From positions 1 to 39,662 of the forward strand of contig JAOARU010000048.1 in NCBI GenBank assembly GCA_025210675.1: DNA of 39,662 bases. Reading direction: 5' to 3'. The stretch is from Candidatus Altimarinota bacterium. Lineage in GTDB: Bacteria; Patescibacteriota; Gracilibacteria; CAIRYL01; GCA-016699755. How positions within the stretch are numbered: the stretch's first letter is position 1; every line of letters begins with the position of its first letter. The translations under genes were made by a program, and so were the position numbers. Under the pieces are notes generated by a model. It had not been told where the DNA came from and did not search any database. It saw nothing but the letters and a program-made list of their open reading frames with translations. Below are positions 1-7,558 of the stretch, one piece after another.

Positions 1-250
1 CCTACTCCAAACAGTGTCCACAAAACCCTGCCTCACTGCCTCATTCAGACGTGTACCTCCTTTAAAGTACACTTACTTCATCTCGGCAGCTTGCTCCTAG
101 AAATACTTGTTTCTAATACCAAATTCCTACTCCAAACAGTGTCCACAAAACCCTGCCTCACTGCCTCATTCAGACGTGTACCTCCTTTAAAGTACACTTA
201 CTTCATCTCGGCAGCTTGCTCCTAGAAATACTTGTTTCTAATACTAAATT
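1..250. repeat. Tandem direct repeat, two 125-bp units
   Basis: Two head-to-tail copies, 1-125 and 126-250, differ at one visible position near the end of the unit (C at 120, T at 245). The unit length is not a multiple of three and no long reading frame crosses it, so it is probably non-coding. Each unit holds an inverted repeat, GTGTAC-N10-GTACAC (51-72 and 176-197). The array touches the window edge and may continue to the left; a few bases of a third unit follow at 251. From 251 to 400 I see no gene, only a GGGGG-CAAA-CCCCC hairpin at 308-321. The array lies beside a recombinase island, so it could be part of a mobile element. Confidence 0.9.
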
Positions 251-400
251 CCTATTTAAGCCACTTTTAAAAAGTAGCTAATTCTATTAAATGTAGTTAT
301 TTTTTTTGGGGGCAAACCCCCTCATTATCCATTCAAAAGAATAACGAGCCTCCCCCTAAAACATAATTCATTTCTGTATCCACGTTTTTGCTTCAATCTA

Positions 401-910
401 TCAATTCTTCTTAAAGTCAATAAAGGCTCTTTGGGGAAATGTCCTCTGCGTAACCTTTTCAAATCTGATTTTAATAATCTGTCCTAGTTTTCTGTAATTA
501 TTCGGATAAAGCTCAATAACCCGTATTTTATCACGCTTAAACGCTTCTATTTTCTTGCGCATGCTGTAGTTGTAGTTTTTGTTGCCAAGCATACCAAAAT
601 ACTCAATATATACATCGTAGTCGCTAAGGTAAAAATCAGGATAAACCACTCTTCCTGTGCTTAATCTACATGCTTTTTCATATTGGTAATTTATTTTTTG
701 AGACGCAAGAAAATCAGCTATTTCTTTCTCCATTCTACTTTTAACCTCTTCACCTTTTGTTGTGATATAGATTTGTTTTTTAGTCTTTTTCTGGATTTCT
801 TGAATTTCTACCGAAGAAGCTTTTTCCTTGATTTTGTTTGTTGAGGGTTTTTTTAAGAAACTATTTTTGAGGTAGTTTACTAACTTTTTAAAAAAACTTT
901 TTTTGCTCAT
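401..910 (-). CDS. PD-(D/E)XK-like endonuclease domain protein
   Basis: The 169-residue protein has a Lys-rich first 50 residues and then a small nuclease-like fold. A Glu on the first helix (MEKEIADFL) is followed by YPDFYL and then YIEYFG, spaced like the D and E-x-(K/W/F) strands of the PD-(D/E)XK superfamily. The closest pattern I know is the nuclease module near the C-terminus of some UvrD-like helicases and DUF559-type proteins. The usual Lys of the ExK motif is not obvious. This predicts DNA cleavage or repair in the cytoplasm, but the substrate is unknown. The gene stands alone, divergent from the recombinase, in what looks like an accessory island, so a role in a mobile element or its defence is possible. 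Confidence 0.6.
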   Translation of the reverse strand: MSKKSFFKKLVNYLKNSFLKKPSTNKIKEKASSVEIQEIQKKTKKQIYITTKGEEVKSRMEKEIADFLASQKINYQYEKACRLSTGRVVYPDFYLSDYDVYIEYFGMLGNKNYNYSMRKKIEAFKRDKIRVIELYPNNYRKLGQIIKIRFEKVTQRTFPQRAFIDFKKN

Positions 911-1226
911 TTTTTGTTTATTTTTTCTATATTATTATACCATAATTATTTATTTATATCAAATAATCCTATTTAACCCACTCTCACAAGCCATTGACTT
1001 TTTATCTCTGTAAATATATTATTCTCTTCTTTTTGGCACAGGGATTTTATCACCAGCTAATAAAAAGCAAAGCTTAACGGTTTTTTATGTCCAGATTAGC
1101 ACTCATTAATGAGGTAGAAGAGGGCTCAGGAACAACTCGGCAGAAAACCGAAGCTTGACTTTTTATTCTAGCAAGTGATCCAATGTAATTGCCAAAAAAA
1201 AGAAAAAATGTATGTAACCTAAGCCC
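911..1226. other. Intergenic region upstream of recombinase, with a 12-bp palindrome
   Basis: About 315 bases lie between two divergent genes and hold no convincing reading frame. A perfect 12-bp palindrome, CTCATTAATGAG, sits at 1102-1113, about 115 bases before the recombinase start. It could be an operator or part of a recombination site, but nothing else in the sequence decides this. The first 50 bases next to 911 are very A/T-rich and probably carry the promoter of the nuclease-like gene. Confidence 0.4.
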
Positions 1227-2675
1227 ATGAAAGTATTTGCCTACATTAGGAAATCAACCGATGACAAGCGTTTGCAGACGCATTCTTTGGCATACCAAAG
1301 AGAGGAGATACTCAGAGCATTTAAAGGGGAATACGACAAAATAGATTTCTTTGAAGCCTCAGAAAGTGCAGCCAAAACAGGTCGCAAAAGCTTCTCTGAG
1401 CTCCTAAGAATCATCGAACACGAGATTAAGCAGGGAGAACAAGTAATCCTCTTAGCACACGCCGTAGACCGCCTCACACGCAATCTCTTTGACCTAGCAA
1501 AACTCGAAGAACTCAGACAGCAAGGACTCAAGATCCGCACCTGTGGGAGCGATTTTGAGGGTGATAGCGCACTTCTGAACCTATCTATCCAAGCAATCTT
1601 TGCCACTGACTTTGTAGGCAAACTCAAAAGCAAAATGAACTCAGCCTATGAACAAGGCGCCAGAGAGGGCAAAAGTTTCTTTGGTGTACCACTTGGTTAC
1701 CAAGCAGGCGAGATCAAAGGCATAAGAAAACCACACCCAGAGAAATCAAAAGCCATAAAACGCATATTTAAAGAATTTGTTGCCTCAGATCAAGGCACTT
1801 CAGAATTTACCCCAAAAGCCAAAGAAATAGGCAAAATCTACGGAGTCAGAATCATGAACCCAACTTCACTCTCATATATCCTCAGAAATAGCTTTTATAT
1901 GGGCGTAATCCAATACAACGGCGTAGAATATCAAGGCGCACACAAGCCAATAATCAGCCAAGATCTCTTTCTAAAAGTCCAAGAAAAACTCGACGGCAAA
2001 CGTCATTTTAAGGTAGTTAGGCACAATTTTTTATTCCGCAGAAAAATCAAATGCTCTTGCGGCAGAATAATGACCGGAGAGACCCAAAAAGGCTTTGTGT
2101 ATTACCGTTGTCACAATAAAAAATGCACCCAAAAACCACTTAAAGAAAGACTCATCAATAAATATATCGAAGATTTTTTACAGCAAAATCAGCTCTCACC
2201 AGAAACAGTCCACGCAATCCTTCAAAAAATCAAAGAAGGCAAAAAAGAAATCATCAAAAATATCCAATACACCAGAAAAGGTCTCACTCAAAGACTCAAC
2301 AAAAGCGAACAACGCCTCGACAAGCTCAACGACATGTATTTAGACATGGAATACAACAAGGAAGAATACCAAGCACTCAAAATGAGACTCTTAAAAGAGC
2401 AAAAATCAATCAAGGAGGAAATCCAAAGATCAAATAGTGAATGGTTCATAAACGTAATCGACACAGCAGAGAAAATGTTCGAACTCATCAAAAACCGCTT
2501 ACTCTCTTGGAAAACGGCAGATATAGAAAAAAAGCGCTGGATTCTTGATTTACTAGGTTCGAACTTTTTTATCAACTCCGAAAAACGGCTTCAGATAGAG
2601 ATTTCTCCACTCTTCATAACCTTGATTTCTAGCCAAAAAACAGTTTGGCTCCTCGGACTGGATTCGAACCAGTGA
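1227..2675 (+). CDS. Large serine recombinase (site-specific integrase)
   Basis: This 482-residue protein has the three domains of a large serine integrase. The N-terminal resolvase catalytic domain (1-150) has the YIRKS motif with nucleophile Ser10, and Asp81-Arg82 and Arg85 in a DRLTR motif. The recombinase DNA-binding domain (about 152-260) is followed by a zinc ribbon with Cys276, Cys278, Cys295 and Cys300. The rest (about 310-440) is charged and helical, the expected coiled coil. The enzyme would integrate or excise a DNA element. The last residues, ending GLDSNQ, are read from the complement of tRNA-Asn; such a tail is typical of a frame running into a tRNA and is not a domain. The gene is convergent with the tRNA, so its 3' end probably sits at the attachment site. 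No clear Shine-Dalgarno precedes the ATG. Confidence 0.93.
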   Translation: MKVFAYIRKSTDDKRLQTHSLAYQREEILRAFKGEYDKIDFFEASESAAKTGRKSFSELLRIIEHEIKQGEQVILLAHAVDRLTRNLFDLAKLEELRQQGLKIRTCGSDFEGDSALLNLSIQAIFATDFVGKLKSKMNSAYEQGAREGKSFFGVPLGYQAGEIKGIRKPHPEKSKAIKRIFKEFVASDQGTSEFTPKAKEIGKIYGVRIMNPTSLSYILRNSFYMGVIQYNGVEYQGAHKPIISQDLFLKVQEKLDGKRHFKVVRHNFLFRRKIKCSCGRIMTGETQKGFVYYRCHNKKCTQKPLKERLINKYIEDFLQQNQLSPETVHAILQKIKEGKKEIIKNIQYTRKGLTQRLNKSEQRLDKLNDMYLDMEYNKEEYQALKMRLLKEQKSIKEEIQRSNSEWFINVIDTAEKMFELIKNRLLSWKTADIEKKRWILDLLGSNFFINSEKRLQIEISPLFITLISSQKTVWLLGLDSNQ

Positions 2676-2720
2676 CCTAACGGTTAACAGCCGTTTGCTC
2701 TACCGCTGAGCTACCGAGGA
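2646..2720 (-). tRNA. tRNA-Asn (GTT)
   Basis: Read on the minus strand from 2720, the sequence folds as a full cloverleaf. The acceptor 5' strand TCCTCGG pairs with CCGAGGA, followed by G and an encoded CCA (2648-2646). The D-arm is AGCTCAGCGGTAGAGC, the anticodon loop is CTGTTAACC with anticodon GTT, and the T-arm contains GGTTCGAATCC. The 3' end is overlapped by the recombinase stop codon on the other strand. The 5' end is overlapped by the stop codon of the methyltransferase on the same strand, so the tRNA is probably processed from that mRNA. Confidence 0.95.
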
Positions 2721-3860
2721 GCGTTTTTGTAAGATTATGATTTCTCGACCTACTTTTTGCTCTTTGCGTCTAAACAAAAGGCTTTTTCTAGGACGATTCG
2801 TCAAACTCACCGTCCTATTTTCCCAAAATTTTTCAATAATTTCAAGTACTTTTTTCAAAAAAATTTCACCTTTTTGAGTTTGCCAAAAAGGTAGCGCTAT
2901 AACCGCTCGATCGCCTTTGATCTTTGTGTGCATATTGCGTAAAAATCCATAAATCACATCCTCTGTATCACTAAGCGCTTTTTCCAAATCTTTTTCATTT
3001 AAACTCCTTTTAAAAATTGGTCCAAGATAAGCCTCACAACAAATTGCCTCAGATTCAAGCTCTTTTTTAAAAGCATCTCGGGCATCCTGTTTGAAAATTT
3101 TGCGTTCCTTTTTTCCAAAAAAATACTCCAAGTTTTTACGACTCATCTCCAAAACTTTTTCTGAAATATCACTACCCAAAGCCCTTAATCCTAAATTTTC
3201 ACCCTCAATTAACACTGTACCCGTCCCGCAAAACGGATCATAGATACTTTTTGGTAAAATGCCATTTTCTCGGGTAAAATTCAACATCATCAATGCTAAT
3301 TTTGGCGGTAACATACCCACCTCCATATCTCTAAACGGCTTTTTATAGTCTCTTTCACTAAATTTATCAATATTTTGAGCGGCAATAGTATGAAAAATTG
3401 TAAATTTTTCACCTTTTTTTAGAATCATGATCTCAAACCCCTTACTTAAAAGCTTTTCTTTATGAAGTGTGCCTGCATCAAGATTTTGAAAATTGCGATT
3501 AGCAAACCTAATAGAAATACTACCTTTAAGTAGTTTTTTGACTTCGTTTAGCACTTTTCTGTTGTCTCTAAAGCCACAAAAAGACGTAATTCCAAAATTT
3601 AATTTACCTTCTTTGTGATTTTTAATCAAAAACTCAGCAATAGCTTGACTTAGCTCTTTTATGCTTATTTCTTCTATCATTTCCGCAATCCTAATTGTGC
3701 CTCCAAGTTGCTCAATCAATTTTTGAGCATTGGAAATTTCCCCTTCATACAAAAAAAATGATTGCGAAAATGATGAAATTTCTTGAAAATGAGGCAGAAC
3801 ATACGAAATTTCTGTTTTTGATAAATGTGGATTTATACCAAATTGAAAAATATATTTCAT
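2700..3860 (-). CDS. THUMP-domain, Trm11-like tRNA guanine-N2 methyltransferase
   Basis: The protein has 386 residues. The N-terminal part (about 1-165) fits a THUMP RNA-binding region and the C-terminal part is a class I SAM methyltransferase. The SAM-binding motif is DPFCGTGT (208-215) in the UPF0020/Trm11 family. The catalytic motif normally written DPPYG reads EAYLGP here (276-281), a variant I recall from CPR relatives. The expected reaction is N2-methylation of a guanine in tRNA, such as G10, but the exact position cannot be read from sequence. The last codons lie in the 5' part of tRNA-Asn, and the TAG stop is the D-arm TAG, a 21-nt overlap on the same strand. The C-terminal residues SSVAQR are therefore tRNA-derived. 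Confidence 0.8.
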   Translation of the reverse strand: MKYIFQFGINPHLSKTEISYVLPHFQEISSFSQSFFLYEGEISNAQKLIEQLGGTIRIAEMIEEISIKELSQAIAEFLIKNHKEGKLNFGITSFCGFRDNRKVLNEVKKLLKGSISIRFANRNFQNLDAGTLHKEKLLSKGFEIMILKKGEKFTIFHTIAAQNIDKFSERDYKKPFRDMEVGMLPPKLALMMLNFTRENGILPKSIYDPFCGTGTVLIEGENLGLRALGSDISEKVLEMSRKNLEYFFGKKERKIFKQDARDAFKKELESEAICCEAYLGPIFKRSLNEKDLEKALSDTEDVIYGFLRNMHTKIKGDRAVIALPFWQTQKGEIFLKKVLEIIEKFWENRTVSLTNRPRKSLLFRRKEQKVGREIIILQKRSSVAQR

Positions 3861-4322
3861 AAAAACAATACATCTAAATGGCTTTTTTATCTCAGTTTAA
3901 ATTTAGCTTTTATAAGTGGTTTTAGTGGGGGAGTTTTTGCGCTTTCTTATTATCAATACTTAAATCGAGATGATATACAGATTGTGCCACAAAATCATGA
4001 CAAAATTCCACTAATTCATTTTGAAAAAATAGAAAACGGGACAATGTACGGCAAAACTGGCGAAAAAGAAATTAGATTTATAATAGGCAAGGAGAGCATT
4101 TTTACATCTCATGGTGGGAATTTTGATTTTTCGGTGGCTGAGATTTTGCCAATGCTAAAGACCCTTCCAGCTCCTGATGGTTCAGAATTTGTGGCTTCAA
4201 AAAGAGGTAGTAGATATTGGGCGCTTGATGAGCCAGAGGCTTTTTTGCTCTCTGAGAAAAACAGGATTTTCTTTAAAAATGCTCAGGAAGCAGAGGATTA
4301 TGGATACAAAAGAGGAGAGTGA
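3825..4322 (+). CDS. Single-pass membrane protein with Ada-like C-terminal domain lacking cysteines
   Basis: The reading frame has 165 residues. One membrane segment (about 20-45, WLFYLSLNLAFISGF) is followed by an outward-facing region. The C-terminus reads VASKRGSRYWALDEPEAF then RIFFKNAQEAEDYGY. This resembles the Ada-type metal-binding tail of small CPR membrane proteins (ASKNGxKYH...C...NRIxFxSxEEAxxAGY), but the metal-binding Cys residues are absent, so zinc binding is doubtful. The ATG at 3825 overlaps the divergent methyltransferase start (3860); a TTG at 3843 would reduce the overlap and keep the membrane segment. It sits just before the S24/S26-like gene, a pairing that may matter functionally. 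The function is unknown. Confidence 0.65.
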   Translation: MWIYTKLKNIFHKNNTSKWLFYLSLNLAFISGFSGGVFALSYYQYLNRDDIQIVPQNHDKIPLIHFEKIENGTMYGKTGEKEIRFIIGKESIFTSHGGNFDFSVAEILPMLKTLPAPDGSEFVASKRGSRYWALDEPEAFLLSEKNRIFFKNAQEAEDYGYKRGE

Positions 4323-4368
4323 CAATTTAATAAAAATTTCAATCTTTTAAACAAAAAGGCAATGAATT

Positions 4369-4779
4369 TTGATTTCATATATATTTCATATTTGGCTTAT
4401 TTTAGCGTTGATTTTGCATTTTGAATTGTATATCATTTTTACAGCGCTTATATTGCGTATGAAAACAAAAATCCCCTATCCATTTAAAAATATAAATTTC
4501 AACCGTACTGCATTCTTGATTCATGGAAAAAGCATGGAACCAATGCTTAGTCATGGCGACATGGTTTTTGTTAATCGTGATTTTGAGAGCCTGCATGGCA
4601 AAATGATAGCTTTTAAAACAAGCAATGAAAAAATTACTGCCAGACGATTTTTTCAAAGAGACGATCGCAGAATTGAATTAAGAGCTGAAAATTCATTTTT
4701 TCCAACAATGGTCATCAATCCTAAAAAAGAGACCCTAGAAATACTTGGAGTCATAGAGTCTACCCTAAAGGGAGTATGA
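4369..4779 (+). CDS. S24/S26-family peptidase-like membrane protein
   Basis: The 136-residue product starts with a hydrophobic segment (about 5-28) and continues into a LexA/signal-peptidase fold. The catalytic serine motif is HGKSMEPML (Ser55) followed by HGDMV, as in both S24 (LexA) and S26 (LepB) families. At the place of the catalytic Lys (xVKRx), the sequence is ITARRFF, so Arg92 seems to replace Lys. The N-terminal membrane anchor favours a signal-peptidase-like role, but the length is short for LepB and activity is uncertain. The start used is TTG at 4369; an internal ATG at 4459 would drop the membrane segment. It ends at a shared terminator that faces the surface-protein operon. Confidence 0.65.
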   Translation: MISYIFHIWLILALILHFELYIIFTALILRMKTKIPYPFKNINFNRTAFLIHGKSMEPMLSHGDMVFVNRDFESLHGKMIAFKTSNEKITARRFFQRDDRRIELRAENSFFPTMVINPKKETLEILGVIESTLKGV

Positions 4780-4804
4780 GGGTGAAATTATTTTCTAAAA
4801 AAAC

Positions 4805-4828
4805 AAAAGCCCTCACCTGAGAGCTTTT
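4805..4828. terminator. Bidirectional terminator between convergent genes
   Basis: AAAAGCCCTCA (4805-4815) pairs with TGAGAGCTTTT (4818-4828) with one imperfect pair. It is flanked by A-runs and T-runs on both strands. It sits between the S24/S26-like gene (plus) and the last gene of the surface operon (minus). Confidence 0.75.
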
Positions 4829-4858
4829 AGCAAAAAAAAACCGTAAATTAAATCAACA

Positions 4859-5707
4859 CTATACTTCTTTGCGACGCATTATAACAGTCGCCGCAAAAAG
4901 AGATACAATCCCAAGCCCGATTTCTTTTGGACCTGTTTGGCTTGTTTTTGGTGCATTTATAGTCTTTTTTGTAGTGTATTTAACTTTATCTTGAATTGTA
5001 TTAATAACTGAACCTTTGTCAGTTTTGCCTGTGTGTGTATTTACTTTAAATTGTGTTGGCTCTTTTTCGACTGCTGCTGAATGTAAATTTTCCATATTCT
5101 CAAATGGATTCACAAACCCTGAATTTGTTGTTGTTTGAATAGGTTTCAAATCTGTAATATTTGTAGCTTCAGGATTTTTTCCAGTTGTTACCGGAGTGAG
5201 TGGTTTTAGCTGAATAGGCTTAGCGGTATTTGTATTTTCTGCTGCTGAATTATGAGTATTGTCAGTCAACGGTATTAGATTGAGTGTTTCTGATGTAGAA
5301 TTAAAATCCAGTTTTTCTTTTGGTTTTTCAGTTTCAACAGCGCTTGTAGATGCTTTTTCTGATTTTAACTCAAGTGGCATGAATTCATTTGAATTAAAAT
5401 TAATTTCTTCAGATTCCACATTAAAATTCTTAGCTGAAAATCCACCTATTTTCTCTTTTTCTTCTTTTGGCATCAGTGCATCTTGAATAGATGCCTTCAT
5501 ACTTGATCCATCACCATCAAATACAAATGGCGCAATTCCAGCCCCCAAAAAAGCAAGTCCCAAAACTGCTAAAAATATAGCCAATCCTTTGCGGGGGACA
5601 TTATGATGAGACAGATCTATATCATGTTCATCATGCAAGATGCCTTTTATTTTTTGATGTGCTTGCTCTGTTTGATGCTCTAGTACGGTTTTCCAATTAT
5701 TGCTCAT
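4859..5707 (-). CDS. Surface-operon membrane protein with TGP-type C-terminal tail
   Basis: I use the ATG at 5707, which forms an ATGA overlap with the stop of the upstream gene, giving 282 residues; a longer frame to 5758 would run into that gene. A charged, His-rich cytoplasmic stretch (1-40) is followed by a membrane segment (41-63), then a long Asn/Thr/Lys-rich low-complexity region with no fold I recognise. The tail has QTGPKE (257-262), a hydrophobic stretch to about 276, and RRK, similar to an LPXTG-like sorting signal. It could be a linker or anchor for the cohesin/dockerin proteins encoded upstream. No sortase is visible in the window, so covalent anchoring is inference. No homologous family is recognised. 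Confidence 0.75.
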   Translation of the reverse strand: MSNNWKTVLEHQTEQAHQKIKGILHDEHDIDLSHHNVPRKGLAIFLAVLGLAFLGAGIAPFVFDGDGSSMKASIQDALMPKEEKEKIGGFSAKNFNVESEEINFNSNEFMPLELKSEKASTSAVETEKPKEKLDFNSTSETLNLIPLTDNTHNSAAENTNTAKPIQLKPLTPVTTGKNPEATNITDLKPIQTTTNSGFVNPFENMENLHSAAVEKEPTQFKVNTHTGKTDKGSVINTIQDKVKYTTKKTINAPKTSQTGPKEIGLGIVSLFAATVIMRRKEV

Positions 5708-6843
5708 TTTATTAATGAAAAAGATTTTCTTAAAGTAACGAAACCCATTGCCAAACAAGCTGAAAATATCCAGACATGTTTTGCTCCTACATCATGAGTT
5801 TTTTGATCTTGAGGGTTAACCAGTTCAACTCCTCCTTTATATATAGCTTCAAGAAATGGGTGGCTTTCTGTACCTGATTGTCCGATTGTGGCAAATACCT
5901 CATCAGAAAAATCAGTCTCCTCCATTTTTGAATTGTAGGCTGTGATAGCAAAGTGATATTTTGTATTATTTTGTAAATTTTCGATTGTTGCATTGTTTGT
6001 TCTACCCAAATCTCTTCTATATACATAAACACCACTTTGAGTTGAATAATATATATAATACCCTTCTACGCTTTCATCAAAATCCCATACAAATTCAGCT
6101 TTTGAATTTCTTGATTTAATTCTAAATCCTTGCGGTCTTTGGAGATTATCTTGAAATGCATTTTCAATTATTTCCTTTTCTTCTTGAGTTGGAATTTGGT
6201 GACTATATGTACCTTCTGGGATTACTGGATCTGGTTTTGTGATTGGTGTATTAGCTCCATTCAATGTCAATTTTAAATTATTTGGTTTTTTTTCTAAGAT
6301 GTTTTCTGTAAGCAATCCTGATATCATAAACACCCCTGTGTTTCCTAGTTCTGAATCTTGATAATTAAAAAACTCAACAGAGCTTTTTTTGTTTTGATCT
6401 GTCAATACTTCAAAAATCACACTAGCAATATAAATCTGATTATTATCAATAGGCGTACCGATATTTGCTCTACCGATTTGTACTATTCCCTCCTGAGCAT
6501 TAATCTTGTCTCCATCAGGTGCAGCAAGCCCAAAATCAGAACCATCAGACTTGATCTCAAGAGCTTTTAATTCAGCTGGATTATATTTTAACCAGCTTGA
6601 TACTGAGCTTATTTTTTTGCTTGCAGGATTATCGATAACTATATCAACAATCACTTTTTCACCTTTTTTAATGACATCTTTTTTTACAAAATAGCCATTT
6701 TCTTTATTTAAAGCTTTACAATTTTCTCTTTCTGTACAATTTTCACCAAATTGCAACTCTGTCTGATTTGCATTTGCATTCGAGATTGACATAAAAGCAA
6801 AACTCATCATTATGCCTAAAAGGATTTTTGTTTTTTTATTCAT
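5704..6843 (-). CDS. Cohesin-like + fibronectin type III membrane-anchored surface protein
   Basis: From the ATG at 6843 the product has 379 residues, with a signal peptide (1-25, ending ANA). Residues 51-195 form a cohesin-like beta module with the signature SWLKYNPAELKALEI, then an AxEGIVQIGRANIG strand and IYIASVIFEVL. Residues 236-321 look like a fibronectin type III domain (FVWDFDESVEGYYIYYS...KYHFAITAYN). A C-terminal membrane segment (about 356-371) preceded by DVGAK and followed by RK anchors it. The cohesin-like module resembles those of the lipoprotein upstream and of the giant protein's N-terminus. Its expected role is to bind a dockerin, perhaps the one ending the giant protein. 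Its stop overlaps the next start (ATGA), and it starts 1 nt after the lipoprotein stop. Confidence 0.75.
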   Translation of the reverse strand: MNKKTKILLGIMMSFAFMSISNANANQTELQFGENCTERENCKALNKENGYFVKKDVIKKGEKVIVDIVIDNPASKKISSVSSWLKYNPAELKALEIKSDGSDFGLAAPDGDKINAQEGIVQIGRANIGTPIDNNQIYIASVIFEVLTDQNKKSSVEFFNYQDSELGNTGVFMISGLLTENILEKKPNNLKLTLNGANTPITKPDPVIPEGTYSHQIPTQEEKEIIENAFQDNLQRPQGFRIKSRNSKAEFVWDFDESVEGYYIYYSTQSGVYVYRRDLGRTNNATIENLQNNTKYHFAITAYNSKMEETDFSDEVFATIGQSGTESHPFLEAIYKGGVELVNPQDQKTHDVGAKHVWIFSACLAMGFVTLRKSFSLIK

Positions 6844-6844
6844 T

Positions 6845-7558
6845 TTATTCTGAAATTTCTGTTTCAATTTTAGCCTCAGCTTGTGCCTCAGCTTCTTTTT
6901 GTTTCTTTATTTCCTCAAGATTTGGCATTTCTTTAACACTGTTGATTATGAGAGCAGGGGACTTAGGTCTTTTAAGTAGACTCTCTGTGATTCCCCTTGA
7001 AATACCTACTATATCTGTATGTCCACCATCTCTGGCATCAAAAAAATCAATATTAATTGTTTCCCTGCTTTTTCTTCTAAATGTAACTATTGCGATAGTT
7101 ATTCTTCCTGCTGGCTCTATTTCTGAAATACTTGAAAACCCAATTTTTATTAAACCATTTTCTTTGTCTATATTTTTTTCATTAGGTGCAAACAAAACTT
7201 TTTCCTCAAGATTTTTATGAATTTCAATATTTGTAGCTTCGATTAAATCAGGATTATAACTCAAAAAACTTCTCACAGAATTAAACTTAATTAAATGTTC
7301 ATTTTTTATGCTCAACAAAACCTTAATTTCATCGTCTTTTTCATTTAACATCTCTAATGACATCGAGATTTTTTTCTCTTGGTTTTCTTGCCTTTGCTTT
7401 GCTATTTTTACTGCATCAAGCAATTCATTTTTTAATGAAGTTTCACTTGCTGCCCGATGACTATTGTTTGACTGAATATTTACCTCTCCTGTTTCTTTTT
7501 CACAAGCAGTCAATGTAAACATAATTAGCAATATCGAAATTATTGAGATTTTTTTCAT
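6845..7558 (-). CDS. Cohesin-like lipoprotein
   Basis: The 237-residue protein has a lipoprotein signal with lipobox LTAC (Cys19), so it is probably tethered to the outer face of the cytoplasmic membrane. A short coiled region (about 37-65) leads into a module (about 65-205) with FLSYNPDLIEATNI, then ENGLIKIGFSS, ITIAIVTFRR and a DFFDARDGG stretch. These line up by eye with SWLKYNPAELKALEI, EGIVQIGRAN and FFNYQDSELG of the next gene, and this pattern fits the cohesin superfamily. The C-terminus is Glu/Lys/Ala-rich and helical. The start overlaps the giant gene's stop (ATGA at 7558-7555). It could be the membrane receptor for the dockerin of the giant protein. The cohesin call is remote and needs a profile search. 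Confidence 0.7.
   Translation of the reverse strand: MKKISIISILLIMFTLTACEKETGEVNIQSNNSHRAASETSLKNELLDAVKIAKQRQENQEKKISMSLEMLNEKDDEIKVLLSIKNEHLIKFNSVRSFLSYNPDLIEATNIEIHKNLEEKVLFAPNEKNIDKENGLIKIGFSSISEIEPAGRITIAIVTFRRKSRETINIDFFDARDGGHTDIVGISRGITESLLKRPKSPALIINSVKEMPNLEEIKKQKEAEAQAEAKIETEISE

Noticed and set aside
1-250. CRISPR array
   Set aside because: The repeat unit is 125 bases, nearly identical with no spacers, and no cas gene is nearby.
308-321. GGGGG-CAAA-CCCCC hairpin as a terminator
   Set aside because: On the plus strand the T-run comes before the hairpin, and on the minus strand it is followed by A, so it lacks the layout of an intrinsic terminator in either direction.
2646-2675. 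C-terminal GLDSNQ of the recombinase as a functional tail
   Set aside because: It is the translated complement of the tRNA-Asn T-arm, an overlap artefact rather than a domain.
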